From Thiotrichales bacterium (GTDB lineage Bacteria > Pseudomonadota > Gammaproteobacteria > Thiomicrospirales > Thiomicrospiraceae), in the NCBI GenBank assembly GCA_014763835.1, contig JACXUQ010000013.1:1-12574 (forward strand): a stretch of 12,574 nt of DNA, in the 5' to 3' direction. The notes under the pieces are model-generated. The model did no database searches. It was not told the origin of the DNA and saw nothing but the letters and a program-made list of their open reading frames with translations. Below, piece after piece: positions 6,494 to 12,574 of the stretch. The translations under genes were made by a program, and so were the position numbers. Positions within the stretch are counted from its first letter, which is position 1. Each line of letters starts with the position of its first letter.

Positions 6494-7624
6494 TTATCGC
6501 ACGCCTGTCAAGTCCGTGACGGTTTGACTGATCAGATTGAACTCAGCCGCCGCCAATACCTTGCCGTTAACGATTAACTCAATGCTATGCGCGCCTGGAT
6601 AGTGCTTGCGTGTGGTCAGGTCTTTAAAGGCGTGCTGGCATTCAAAGCGCTTGAGTGACTGCGCATAATCGCCTTCCGCAATCTTAAACACCTTGCGCCT
6701 TGCACGCCTTTTGACCTTGGGCGAAGAGGCAAAGTCAATCGCATACTCCAAGCGTATCAAGCCAAGCGGCCTATTTGGACTGCGCAGCACAAAGGAAAAA
6801 TCAAGCTGGCCCGCCATTTTAACCGTTGAAGCGCATTGCCACGCCTGCAACAGATCAAACGCTACCTCCGGGTAGCCCATCAACTGCAAGGCACGTCGCT
6901 CTCCCTGTTTGAGCAAGGTGCGCAGCGCATGTTTGGCAATCCATCGCGTCGCCGCCGGAACCCGGTCATCAGTTTGCAGCCAGCCGGCCAGAATACCAAG
7001 CATCCAGTCGGACTGCCTCTTGGAAAAATCATTCAGCAAATTGGCGACACTTTTGCGCACATAGCCACTGCTGTCGGCTTTTAAAAGTTCGATGATCGGT
7101 TCGATCAACGCCGGTTGCGCCTCTACCCACGCTAAATTCGCCGCCCAGGGCAACCGCGGCCGCACCCCCTCGCTCGCCAAACGCCGCAGGTGCTCGTCGT
7201 CGCTGCGCGCCCAGCGTTGCATCTGCTCGAGGGTTTGTTGCGGATAACGCTGCAGAAAAGTCCGAATCGCAAATTCCGAAGTCGACCCACGGGTAAAAAA
7301 GCCAAGCGCTTCAAATGACAATGCCGGTTCATCCAGACCATAGCGCGCCACATAATCGGGAAAAACCAAATGAAACAAACCGCCGAACGCCTGCGAAACC
7401 GGTTGCAGCGTCTTCAGCGCCTCGGCATAAGGCTGATCGAGATAGCGATGCAGCATTTGACTGACATGGGCCACCCGTTGCATCAGACTTTTCTCCGACC
7501 AATCGTCGTCGAACACACTCTGCGTAAAGTCCCTTGCCGGAAAATCCGCCGCCTGCTGTTGCAGGGCGTATGCCAGCCTTTCGACTGTTTGGGGGTTAAA
7601 CTGTTCTTTTAAATTTTCTGCCAT
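6494..7624 (-). CDS. alkC: AlkC-type DNA alkylation repair glycosylase
   Basis: DNA glycosylase of the HEAT-like-repeat AlkC/AlkD superfamily (PF08713), which removes alkylated bases such as N3-methyladenine without flipping the base out. The 376-residue protein has a helical repeat region (about 1-265) with the AlkC signature SEGVRPRLPW at 151-160 and YVRKSVANLLND at 188-199. The beta-rich tail (about 266-363) looks like the Ig-like domain found in one AlkC subgroup, including LDFSFVLRSPNRPLGLIRLEY and IELIVNGKVLAAAEF. I start at the ATG at 7624 (MAENLKEQF), where homology begins. An upstream GTG at 7684 would add 20 residues, run over the divergent promoter region and lacks a ribosome site. 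No ada or alkA gene is nearby. Confidence 0.9.
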   Translation of the reverse strand: MAENLKEQFNPQTVERLAYALQQQAADFPARDFTQSVFDDDWSEKSLMQRVAHVSQMLHRYLDQPYAEALKTLQPVSQAFGGLFHLVFPDYVARYGLDEPALSFEALGFFTRGSTSEFAIRTFLQRYPQQTLEQMQRWARSDDEHLRRLASEGVRPRLPWAANLAWVEAQPALIEPIIELLKADSSGYVRKSVANLLNDFSKRQSDWMLGILAGWLQTDDRVPAATRWIAKHALRTLLKQGERRALQLMGYPEVAFDLLQAWQCASTVKMAGQLDFSFVLRSPNRPLGLIRLEYAIDFASSPKVKRRARRKVFKIAEGDYAQSLKRFECQHAFKDLTTRKHYPGAHSIELIVNGKVLAAAEFNLISQTVTDLTGVR

Positions 7625-7755
7625 TTTCTTTAGAAACAATAGGTTAAAGACAACTTTGCAACTTGGCACGCCGTTTGATAACACCCTGTATAAAGCGTGA
7701 TTTTTTGTATAAAAACGTCAAAAGATTGACACGCATCAGAATTCAACCCGCAGCC

Positions 7756-7761
7756 AAGGAG
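7756..7761 (+). promoter_or_regulatory. Ribosome binding site deciding the start of the 148-residue protein
   Basis: AAGGAG with a six-base spacer to the ATG at 7768. It rules against a longer reading from a TTG at 7663. Confidence 0.75.
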
Positions 7762-7767
7762 CACCGT

Positions 7768-8214
7768 ATGGCTTACACCAACACTCAGCAGAACCTGCAA
7801 ACCTGTTTGGAGTTTATCGATCAGCGCCTTGAAAAAGGCCCGGAACAGACCTTTCGAATTGCAGAGATGATTATCGACGATATCAAACAACTTACCAAGG
7901 CTTACCCCGACGCAATGCGACAGGGCGAACTGGCCCAACATCTGGAGCGGGTACGCAAGACCCAGATGAACTGGGTCAACCAGTTACACGACCTGATTCA
8001 ACAGCAGGAAAATCTGGATCTCAACCGGGAAGTAATGAGCTCCATGTACCACTTTGTCAACACGCTCAACCAGAACACCCTAAAAAGCGTTCACTTTGAA
8101 CTCCCCCAGGCTTTGCAGTCGCAAACCCAGCCGGCGCATGACGCACTGGAGCCGCAGGAACGTGATCTGCTGCTGGGTCAGGGTTCGCTTTTTGAGGCCG
8201 ATAACCTGCATTGA
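7768..8214 (+). CDS. Hypothetical helical protein, 148 residues
   Basis: Not recognised. From the ATG at 7768 (AAGGAG six bases upstream) the protein is 148 residues, soluble, glutamine- and glutamate-rich, and almost entirely helical by pattern: helices at about 5-22, 25-45, 52-82 and 84-110. Then comes a flexible Gln/Pro segment (112-128) and an acidic end (LLLGQGSLFEADNLH). There is one cysteine (C13) and no signal peptide, membrane helix or catalytic motif. The long Gln-rich helices suggest a bundle or coiled-coil adaptor. It is divergent from alkC across 143 bases. It precedes the FemAB-like gene, which seems to have its own promoter. The 143 bases contain two GTATAAA boxes, at 7688-7694 and 7707-7713, that may be -10 elements, but neither has a well-placed -35 box. 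Confidence 0.75.
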   Translation: MAYTNTQQNLQTCLEFIDQRLEKGPEQTFRIAEMIIDDIKQLTKAYPDAMRQGELAQHLERVRKTQMNWVNQLHDLIQQQENLDLNREVMSSMYHFVNTLNQNTLKSVHFELPQALQSQTQPAHDALEPQERDLLLGQGSLFEADNLH

Positions 8215-8253
8215 TGCAACCTACCACCCGGCCTGTTCACTTTTCAAAACCAC

Positions 8254-8282
8254 TTGAATCGGACTTGGATTTACCCTATAAA
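8254..8282 (+). promoter_or_regulatory. Sigma70-like promoter for the FemAB-like GNAT gene
   Basis: TTGAAT (8254-8259) and TATAAA (8277-8282) with exactly 17 bases between them match four and five of six consensus positions. Transcription would begin near 8289, about 40 bases before the GTG at 8329. The TTG that could start a longer reading of the gene is the -35 box itself. Confidence 0.55.
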
Positions 8283-8328
8283 TTCAAGTCCACACAACGA
8301 TTTAAGCGCTTACTATACGGACTTTACA

Positions 8329-9525
8329 GTGTCGGACGCCCCCTTTGAATACCAATTTCACCCGCAATTAGCCGAACTGCCTGCCGAGGCCTGGAACGCG
8401 CTTATTGATGACGGCAATCCGTTTGTCAACCACCATTTTCTTAACGCCATGGAACAACACGGCTGCGTGGGTGAACGCTACGGTTGGCTGCCTTGCCATC
8501 TGAGCGTGCATCAGCAGCAACGTCTGGTCGCGGCCGTGCCCTTGTACATTAAAACCAACTCGTACGGCGAATTTGTATTTGATCACAGCTGGGCGCAAGC
8601 CTGGCACCAGGTTGGCCTACCCTATTTCCCAAAACTGGTCAGCGCCGTGCCCTACAGCCCGGTGACCGGCCCGCGTTTTTTAGTGGCGTCGCACCTGTCA
8701 GCCAGACAACAATCCGAATTAATCGAGCTTTGCATCGAACAAATCCAGCAGTTTGCGCAGCAACATAACCTGAGCGGTTGGCATATTTTATTTGCCGAAA
8801 AAACGCAACAGGCCGGGTTGGCAACGCATGCGGATATGCTCATTAGGCACGACTGCCATTTCCACTGGTTTAACCGCCACTACGGCACATTCGATGATTT
8901 TTTGCAGCGGCTCACGCCCAAAAAACGCAAAAACATCCGTCAGGAACGTGCGCAATTAGTGAAAAACGGCATCAGCTTACGCCAGCTTGACGGCTACAGC
9001 GCCAGCGACGAAGACTGGGAAAACTTCAGCTATTTTTACCATAAAACCTTTAGCGACAAGATGAGTCTGGCCACCTTCAACACCGCCTTTTTCAAAGCGG
9101 TGGCGCGCGCACTGCCTGACAAGGTTCTGCTGGTGCTGGCTGACAATGCCTCCGGAGAGTGCGTGGGCGGCGCGCTGATGTACCGCAGCGACACAGTTCT
9201 CTACGGCCGTCATTGGGGCTGCAAAGAGGAGATCAAATTCCTGCACTTTGAAGCCTGCTATTACCAGGGCATCGACTATGCGATTCAACACGGGCTGGAA
9301 TGCTTTGAACCGGGCGCCGGCGGCGAACACAAAATCGCCCGCGGATTTGTACCCGTTATCACCCAATCGGCACACTGGTTGCGCTTCAACCCTTTTGCGC
9401 AGGGTATCCAACAGTTTTTAACGGACGAAAAAGCCATGATTGAAAACTACTACGCCGAATGCCTTGCCCACTCACCTTACGCCCAAGAAAGTGTCAATAT
9501 CGCAGACAATAAAAAACCCGGATAA
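8329..9525 (+). CDS. FemAB-like GNAT-family acyltransferase (DUF482/PF04339)
   Basis: Protein of the FemAB-like DUF482 family, which has a GNAT fold and is loosely linked to peptidoglycan or cell-envelope acyl transfer; the actual substrate is unknown. Counting from the GTG at 8329 (398 residues), it starts with the family's typical opening (FEYQFHPQLAELPAEAWNAL), then NPFVNHHFLNAMEQHG. A central HWFNRHYGTFDDFLQRLTPKK lies near 179-199, GRHWGC at 293-298 and FEPGAGGEHKIARGF at 326-340; these are the conserved blocks. No membrane segment is seen. The start is uncertain: a TTG at 8254 would add 25 residues without family similarity and lacks a ribosome site. The GTG has only a weak GGA eight bases upstream. 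The last five residues and stop are encoded inside the terminator hairpin. Confidence 0.87.
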   Translation: MSDAPFEYQFHPQLAELPAEAWNALIDDGNPFVNHHFLNAMEQHGCVGERYGWLPCHLSVHQQQRLVAAVPLYIKTNSYGEFVFDHSWAQAWHQVGLPYFPKLVSAVPYSPVTGPRFLVASHLSARQQSELIELCIEQIQQFAQQHNLSGWHILFAEKTQQAGLATHADMLIRHDCHFHWFNRHYGTFDDFLQRLTPKKRKNIRQERAQLVKNGISLRQLDGYSASDEDWENFSYFYHKTFSDKMSLATFNTAFFKAVARALPDKVLLVLADNASGECVGGALMYRSDTVLYGRHWGCKEEIKFLHFEACYYQGIDYAIQHGLECFEPGAGGEHKIARGFVPVITQSAHWLRFNPFAQGIQQFLTDEKAMIENYYAECLAHSPYAQESVNIADNKKPG

Positions 9526-9537
9526 ACCGGGTTTTAA
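9511..9537 (-). terminator. Bidirectional terminator shared by the GNAT gene and minCDE
   Basis: AAAACCCGG (9513-9521) and CCGGGTTTT (9527-9535) form a nine-pair stem around a five-base loop. On the minus strand it ends in six T residues, a good rho-independent terminator 23 bases past the minE stop. On the plus strand the T-run is only four, and the stem includes the GNAT stop region, with TAA in the loop. Confidence 0.85.
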
Positions 9538-9559
9538 ACGCGCAGAGCACAAAAAGATG

Positions 9560-9820
9560 TTAGCGATTGTGTTCCGGCAACACCAGATTCAATTCCAACA
9601 CCTCAAAGCCGTTGGCTTCGTCCACTGAAATCTGCAGCTTTTCGTCGTCGATATCGACATACTTGGCGATGACCGCCAAAATCTCTTCGCGCATTTTCGG
9701 CAGATAATCCGGCGCGTTGCGCTCGGAACGCTCATGCGCCAACAGAATCTGTAAACGGTCTTTGGCCAGATTTGCGGATTTTTTCTTACGCTGTCCCAGC
9801 AGGTAATCGAGTAGCGCCAT
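9560..9820 (-). CDS. minE: MinE, topological specificity factor of cell division
   Basis: MinE displaces MinC from and stimulates the ATPase of MinD, driving pole-to-pole oscillation that confines FtsZ rings to midcell. At 86 residues it has the expected size. The N-terminal membrane-binding segment MALLDYLLGQRKKKSA is followed by the MinD-contacting stretch AKDRLQILLAHER at 19-31. YLPKMREEILAVIAKYV (39-55) and the C-terminal strand (EVLELNLVLPEH) form the dimerisation domain. GGAGG lies five bases before the ATG. It begins 20 bases after the minD stop and is the last gene of the operon, ending just before a strong terminator. Confidence 0.97.
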   Translation of the reverse strand: MALLDYLLGQRKKKSANLAKDRLQILLAHERSERNAPDYLPKMREEILAVIAKYVDIDDEKLQISVDEANGFEVLELNLVLPEHNR

Positions 9821-9840
9821 GGTTTCCTCCTATTACTTGC

Positions 9841-10653
9841 TTATTTTCCAAAGAGCTTTTTGAACAGCCCTTTCTTTTCAGCGGTCAAGAAACGGTGCTC
9901 GATCTCTTCACCCAAGAAACGCTCGACAATATCCTTATACGCCTGCGAAGCGGCGGATTTGTCTTCCATGATGACCGGCATCCCCGAGTTGGAGGCGTTC
10001 AAAACATCCTCCGACTCCGGTACGGCGCCCAGCAATTTAACGCTCAACAGATCGATGACATCGTCCACCGACAGCATTTCACCCGCTTCAACGCGATTAG
10101 GGTTGTAACGTGTCAACACCAGGTGTTCAACAATCGGCGCGTCGCCTTTTTCGGCACGGCGTGATTTGGCCTGCAAAATACCCAGAATACGGTCGGAGTC
10201 ACGCACCGAAGAGACTTCAGGGTTGGTCACAATCAGGGCTTCGTCGGCAAAATACAATGCCAGTTGTGCGCCCTTTTCGATCCCGGCAGGCGAATCACAG
10301 ACAATGTAGTCAAAGCCCGCTTCTTTGAGCTGCTCGATGACACGCTCCACGCCTTCCTGCGTCAAGGCATCCTTATCGCGCGTTTGCGAGGCCGCCAAAA
10401 TGTACAGATTAGGAATACGCTTGTCTTTAATCAACGCCTGCTGCAAAGAAGCTTCGCCCTGCACCACGTTGACAAAATCGTAAACCACACGGCGTTCACA
10501 GCCCATAATCAGATCCAGATTGCGCAGGCCCACGTCAAAATCGATGACCGCCACTTTGTAACCCTTCAGGGCCAAACCGGTAGAAAAACTGGCACTGGTT
10601 GTGGTTTTACCCACCCCTCCTTTACCGGAGGTAACAACAACAACGCGAGACAC
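9841..10653 (-). CDS. minD: MinD, septum-site determining ATPase
   Basis: ParA/MinD-family ATPase that binds the inner membrane as an ATP dimer and recruits MinC. From the GTG at 10653 the protein is 270 residues, the same length as E. coli MinD. The deviant Walker A motif GKGGVGKTT is at 10-18 (K11 and K16), the switch-region D40 is in VIDFDVGLRNLDLIMG, and CDSPAGIEKGA is the Walker B region. The C-terminal amphipathic membrane-targeting helix is KKGLFKKLFGK. The GTG start is chosen because AAGGAG lies five bases upstream and the reading MSRVVVVTSGKGG matches the family. A longer reading from an ATG at 10695 adds 14 residues that would cover the ribosome site. A hairpin lies in the 82-base gap after minC. 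Confidence 0.97.
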   Translation of the reverse strand: MSRVVVVTSGKGGVGKTTTSASFSTGLALKGYKVAVIDFDVGLRNLDLIMGCERRVVYDFVNVVQGEASLQQALIKDKRIPNLYILAASQTRDKDALTQEGVERVIEQLKEAGFDYIVCDSPAGIEKGAQLALYFADEALIVTNPEVSSVRDSDRILGILQAKSRRAEKGDAPIVEHLVLTRYNPNRVEAGEMLSVDDVIDLLSVKLLGAVPESEDVLNASNSGMPVIMEDKSAASQAYKDIVERFLGEEIEHRFLTAEKKGLFKKLFGK

Positions 10654-10658
10654 TCTGA

Positions 10659-10664
10659 CTCCTT
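10659..10664 (-). promoter_or_regulatory. Ribosome binding site deciding the minD start
   Basis: Minus-strand AAGGAG with a five-base spacer to the GTG at 10653. The site would be coding sequence if the ATG at 10695 were used. Confidence 0.75.
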
Positions 10665-10682
10665 TAACACTTGCTATATGAG

Positions 10683-10713
10683 ATGGCGAATCCATACATT
10701 AAACGTTCGCCAT
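10683..10713 (-). repeat. Inverted repeat between minC and minD
   Basis: A perfect eight-base stem, ATGGCGAA (10683-10690) with TTCGCCAT (10706-10713), around a 15-base loop. It falls in the 82-base gap between the minC stop and the minD ribosome site. No T-run follows, so it is not a normal terminator. It could be an mRNA processing or stability element. Confidence 0.5.
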
Positions 10714-10735
10714 TTCTGCTTATAAATTCGACGTA

Positions 10736-11434
10736 TTAGCTTAACATTTTGAATTGCAGTTGGTCATTCAATAATGCGATTTCGACAAAACCATTTTTGT
10801 GTGCGGGCGCAATGTCCTCCGCTAACTGATAAAGCCCGGCAATACACACCAGTTCGGGGTCGATTTTCTGTGCAAAAATCCGCGCACCGGTTTCGCCCTG
10901 CGAACCGGCAAATACCTTGCCGCGAATCGTGCCGTAAACATGCACGTTGCCGTCCGCAATGATCTCCGCGCCCGGATTCACCGAGCCCAACACAATCAAG
11001 TCGCGGTCTTTGGCGTAAATCTGCTGGCCGGAACGCACCGCGTGATTCACCACCAAGGCGGTTTTCAACCCGGCCTGTTCAGTTTGCGGCGCTTCAGCTT
11101 TTGGCGTTTCCTGTGGTCGTTTCTTAGCCTTGGCCTCTTCGTTGAAAATCGCCAGGCCGGCATATTTCGCCTGTTCCTTGATGGCTTCGTCCTGCGTACG
11201 GATACCGATCGGCACCATGCCCTTCTGATTTAAAAACTCCACCAGCAACGCCAGCAGCATCGGCTCCAGCTTTTCAACCTGCGGTTCCAGAACGACGGGA
11301 ATCCCAACAAAAAAGTCCGGCGCTTGCGAAACTTTTTTATTCAGCGCCTCTTTAAGCGCGTCCATATCGTTGCTGTAAATTTTAAGAACGGTAAGCGAGA
11401 GGATAGACCCTTTCAGGTCAATAACTTTATTCAT
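10736..11434 (-). CDS. minC: MinC, septum-site determining inhibitor of FtsZ
   Basis: MinC blocks FtsZ ring assembly away from midcell and is brought to the membrane by MinD. The 232-residue protein has the N-terminal FtsZ-inhibiting domain (about 5-100, IDLKGSILSLTVLKIYSN to YAGLAIFNEE). A charged Lys/Glu/Pro linker (101-121) and the C-terminal beta-helix follow. The C-terminal domain carries RSGQQIYA (RSGQ at 134-137, MinD binding), VLGSVNPGAEIIADGNVHVYGTIRGKVFAG and the ending LVCIAGLY-QLAEDI, all typical. The ATG has no evident Shine-Dalgarno sequence; a weak open frame ending in ATGA overlaps it. A strong sigma70 promoter lies about 85 bases upstream. First gene of minCDE. Confidence 0.96.
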   Translation of the reverse strand: MNKVIDLKGSILSLTVLKIYSNDMDALKEALNKKVSQAPDFFVGIPVVLEPQVEKLEPMLLALLVEFLNQKGMVPIGIRTQDEAIKEQAKYAGLAIFNEEAKAKKRPQETPKAEAPQTEQAGLKTALVVNHAVRSGQQIYAKDRDLIVLGSVNPGAEIIADGNVHVYGTIRGKVFAGSQGETGARIFAQKIDPELVCIAGLYQLAEDIAPAHKNGFVEIALLNDQLQFKMLS

Positions 11435-11517
11435 GGTGTGATGACTATGTTGGTATATGGACTAAACACGAGGACAGACTTACGGAGGATAAAATCCTTC
11501 CTTCAGCCGAATGGAGG

Positions 11518-11546
11518 AGTTTACTGGAGCACCCCAGGACTGTCAA
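11518..11546 (-). promoter_or_regulatory. Sigma70 promoter of the minCDE operon
   Basis: Minus-strand TTGACA (11546-11541, perfect consensus), a 17-base spacer and TAAACT (11523-11518, four of six). Transcription would start near 11511, giving a leader of about 77 bases before minC. Confidence 0.72.
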
Positions 11547-11588
11547 TGCGCTGCCCCCCAAGCCTGCCTTCAACTGTCTGCAAAAACC

Positions 11589-11618
11589 TTAGACTAAAAA
11601 GCAAACAATAGTTAGTAT
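11589..11618 (+). promoter_or_regulatory. Candidate promoter for the diguanylate cyclase
   Basis: TTAGAC and TAGTAT with an 18-base spacer, about 30 bases before the ATG at 11652. Only four of six matches in each box, so it is a weak candidate. It lies back-to-back with the min promoter. Confidence 0.3.
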
Positions 11619-11651
11619 AGGTTAAATGTATGTTTAAGCGTGCAGGACATC

Positions 11652-12574
11652 ATGCCAAATCGTTATTCACACACAACACTCGAAGAGGCTGAACAGACCC
11701 TCTGCTATATACTCGACGTTATTTCCGAGGGCGTGTGGGACTGGAATGCCAAAAACGGCAAGGTCATCCGCAGTGCCGGTTGGTTTCGTATGCTCGGCTA
11801 TCCTGTCGGCGAACTGCCCGAAGACGTCATCACCTGGGAAAATGTCATCCATCCCGACGACTATCCGCGCGTCATGGCGCATTTTGAAGACTATATAGAA
11901 GGACGCTGTGACACCTATCGCCTCCAGTACCGCTGTAAAAAAGCCGATGGCGACTATTTGTGGATTGAAGACAGCGGCAAAATTGTGGAACGTGATGCAC
12001 GCGGAAAAGTCATGCGCATGATCGGCGCGCATAGCAATATTCATGACCTCAAAATCGCGCTCTCCGAACTCGAAGAGAAAAACCAACTGCTCGCCAGCGA
12101 CAACGTTAAACTCCAGGCGCTCGCCAAAAGCCACTCCAGCAAACTCCAGCATCTCAACCGGCAGCTGGAGCAAAAGGTACAAACGGCAGAATACAACGCT
12201 AACCACGACATGCTCACCGGCCTGTATAATCGCCGCCGCTTTGAAGAACAGCTCGAACTGGAGATTCAACGTACCCAGCGCTATCAGCAACCGCTAAGCC
12301 TCATGCTGCTTGATATTGATTACTTCAAGCAGATCAATGATGAATTGGGCCACAAAAGCGGTGACATGGCGCTGCAAAAACTAGCCGACCTGCTTCGCGC
12401 ACATACCCGAAGCAATGACCATCCGGCGCGCTGGGGAGGGGAAGAATTCATTATCATCCTGCCCAATACGGACCTTTCTGCAGCGTTATGCGATGCCGAC
12501 AGACTACGACAGGAAATCGCCGATGCCGAATTACTGCCAAATCTCAAACTCACCTGCAGTTTCGGCGTTACCGC
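11652..12574 (+). CDS. PAS-GGDEF diguanylate cyclase (3' end cut by window)
   Basis: Diguanylate cyclase that condenses two GTP to cyclic di-GMP. The ATG at 11652 has AGGA four bases upstream, and 307 codons are visible before the window ends with the frame still open. A PAS domain of the PAS_3 type spans about 17-130: EGVWDWNAKNGKV, the GWFRMLGY block, IHPDD, then YRCKKADGDYLWIEDSG. A coiled coil follows (about 132-180, SELEEKNQLLASDNVKL). The GGDEF domain starts at HDMLTGLYNRRRF (185-197). The active-site motif is GGEEF at 262-266, and RSND at 253-256, five residues before it, is an intact RxxD inhibitory I-site. LDIDYFKQIND carries the metal-binding aspartate. No signal peptide or membrane helix is seen, so it is a cytoplasmic sensor. 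It is divergent from minCDE. Confidence 0.95.
   Translation, partial: MPNRYSHTTLEEAEQTLCYILDVISEGVWDWNAKNGKVIRSAGWFRMLGYPVGELPEDVITWENVIHPDDYPRVMAHFEDYIEGRCDTYRLQYRCKKADGDYLWIEDSGKIVERDARGKVMRMIGAHSNIHDLKIALSELEEKNQLLASDNVKLQALAKSHSSKLQHLNRQLEQKVQTAEYNANHDMLTGLYNRRRFEEQLELEIQRTQRYQQPLSLMLLDIDYFKQINDELGHKSGDMALQKLADLLRAHTRSNDHPARWGGEEFIIILPNTDLSAALCDADRLRQEIADAELLPNLKLTCSFGVT

Noticed and set aside
7622..7684. N-terminal extension of alkC from a GTG at 7684
   Set aside because: The 20 added residues show no similarity to the family, and the codon lies in the likely promoter region of two divergent genes.
8808..8821. The 14-base string CAACAGGCCGGGTT also occurs at 151-164
   Set aside because: One exact 14-base match is close to chance in 12.5 kb, and one copy is inside a coding region.

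Overview
The window reads as an ordinary chromosomal segment of a gammaproteobacterium with mid-range GC content. The evidence is the E. coli-like RimK, SlyD, YcgN and MinC/MinD/MinE proteins, whose motifs and spacing can be recognised directly. HemJ-type protoporphyrinogen oxidase and a c-type cytochrome-like membrane protein would fit a sulfur oxidiser of the Thiomicrospira/Hydrogenovibrio kind, but that placement is inference. There is no tRNA, rRNA, insertion sequence, phage gene or CRISPR array. No stretch longer than 300 bases lacks a gene; the longest is the divergent region at 11435-11651.

Layout. 1-126 is the tail of an unidentified plus-strand gene. 166-2572 (minus) is a tight operon with one-base overlaps: rimB, rimK and an AstE/aspartoacylase-like zinc hydrolase. 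It joins a protein-glutamylation ligase to its retropepsin-like regulator and to a hydrolase that could act on glutamyl or acyl products. 2758-3303 (plus) is an orphan membrane-anchored protein. 3371-5751 carries hemJ (minus), slyD (plus), a four-helix membrane protein with a CxxCH haem motif (minus) and a YcgN-type cysteine-cluster protein (minus). 5783-7624 (minus) holds an RluA-type pseudouridine synthase and an AlkC-type DNA alkylation repair glycosylase. Divergent from these are a small unknown helical protein (7768-8214) and a FemAB-like GNAT protein (8329-9525). 9560-11434 (minus) is the minCDE cell-division operon, with a clear sigma70 promoter and a bidirectional terminator at its end. 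11652 to the window edge (plus) is a PAS-GGDEF diguanylate cyclase, cut by the window end.

Several starts were moved from the longest open frame to an internal codon with a good Shine-Dalgarno sequence (rimB, hemJ, the cytochrome-like gene, minD, the 148-residue protein). Two others were moved on homology or promoter placement (alkC, the GNAT gene). No wholly new multi-gene system is evident. The most thought-provoking unit is the rimB-rimK-aspartoacylase operon, a possible writer/regulator/eraser set for poly-glutamate tails. The CxxCH membrane protein and the two uncharacterised small proteins come next.
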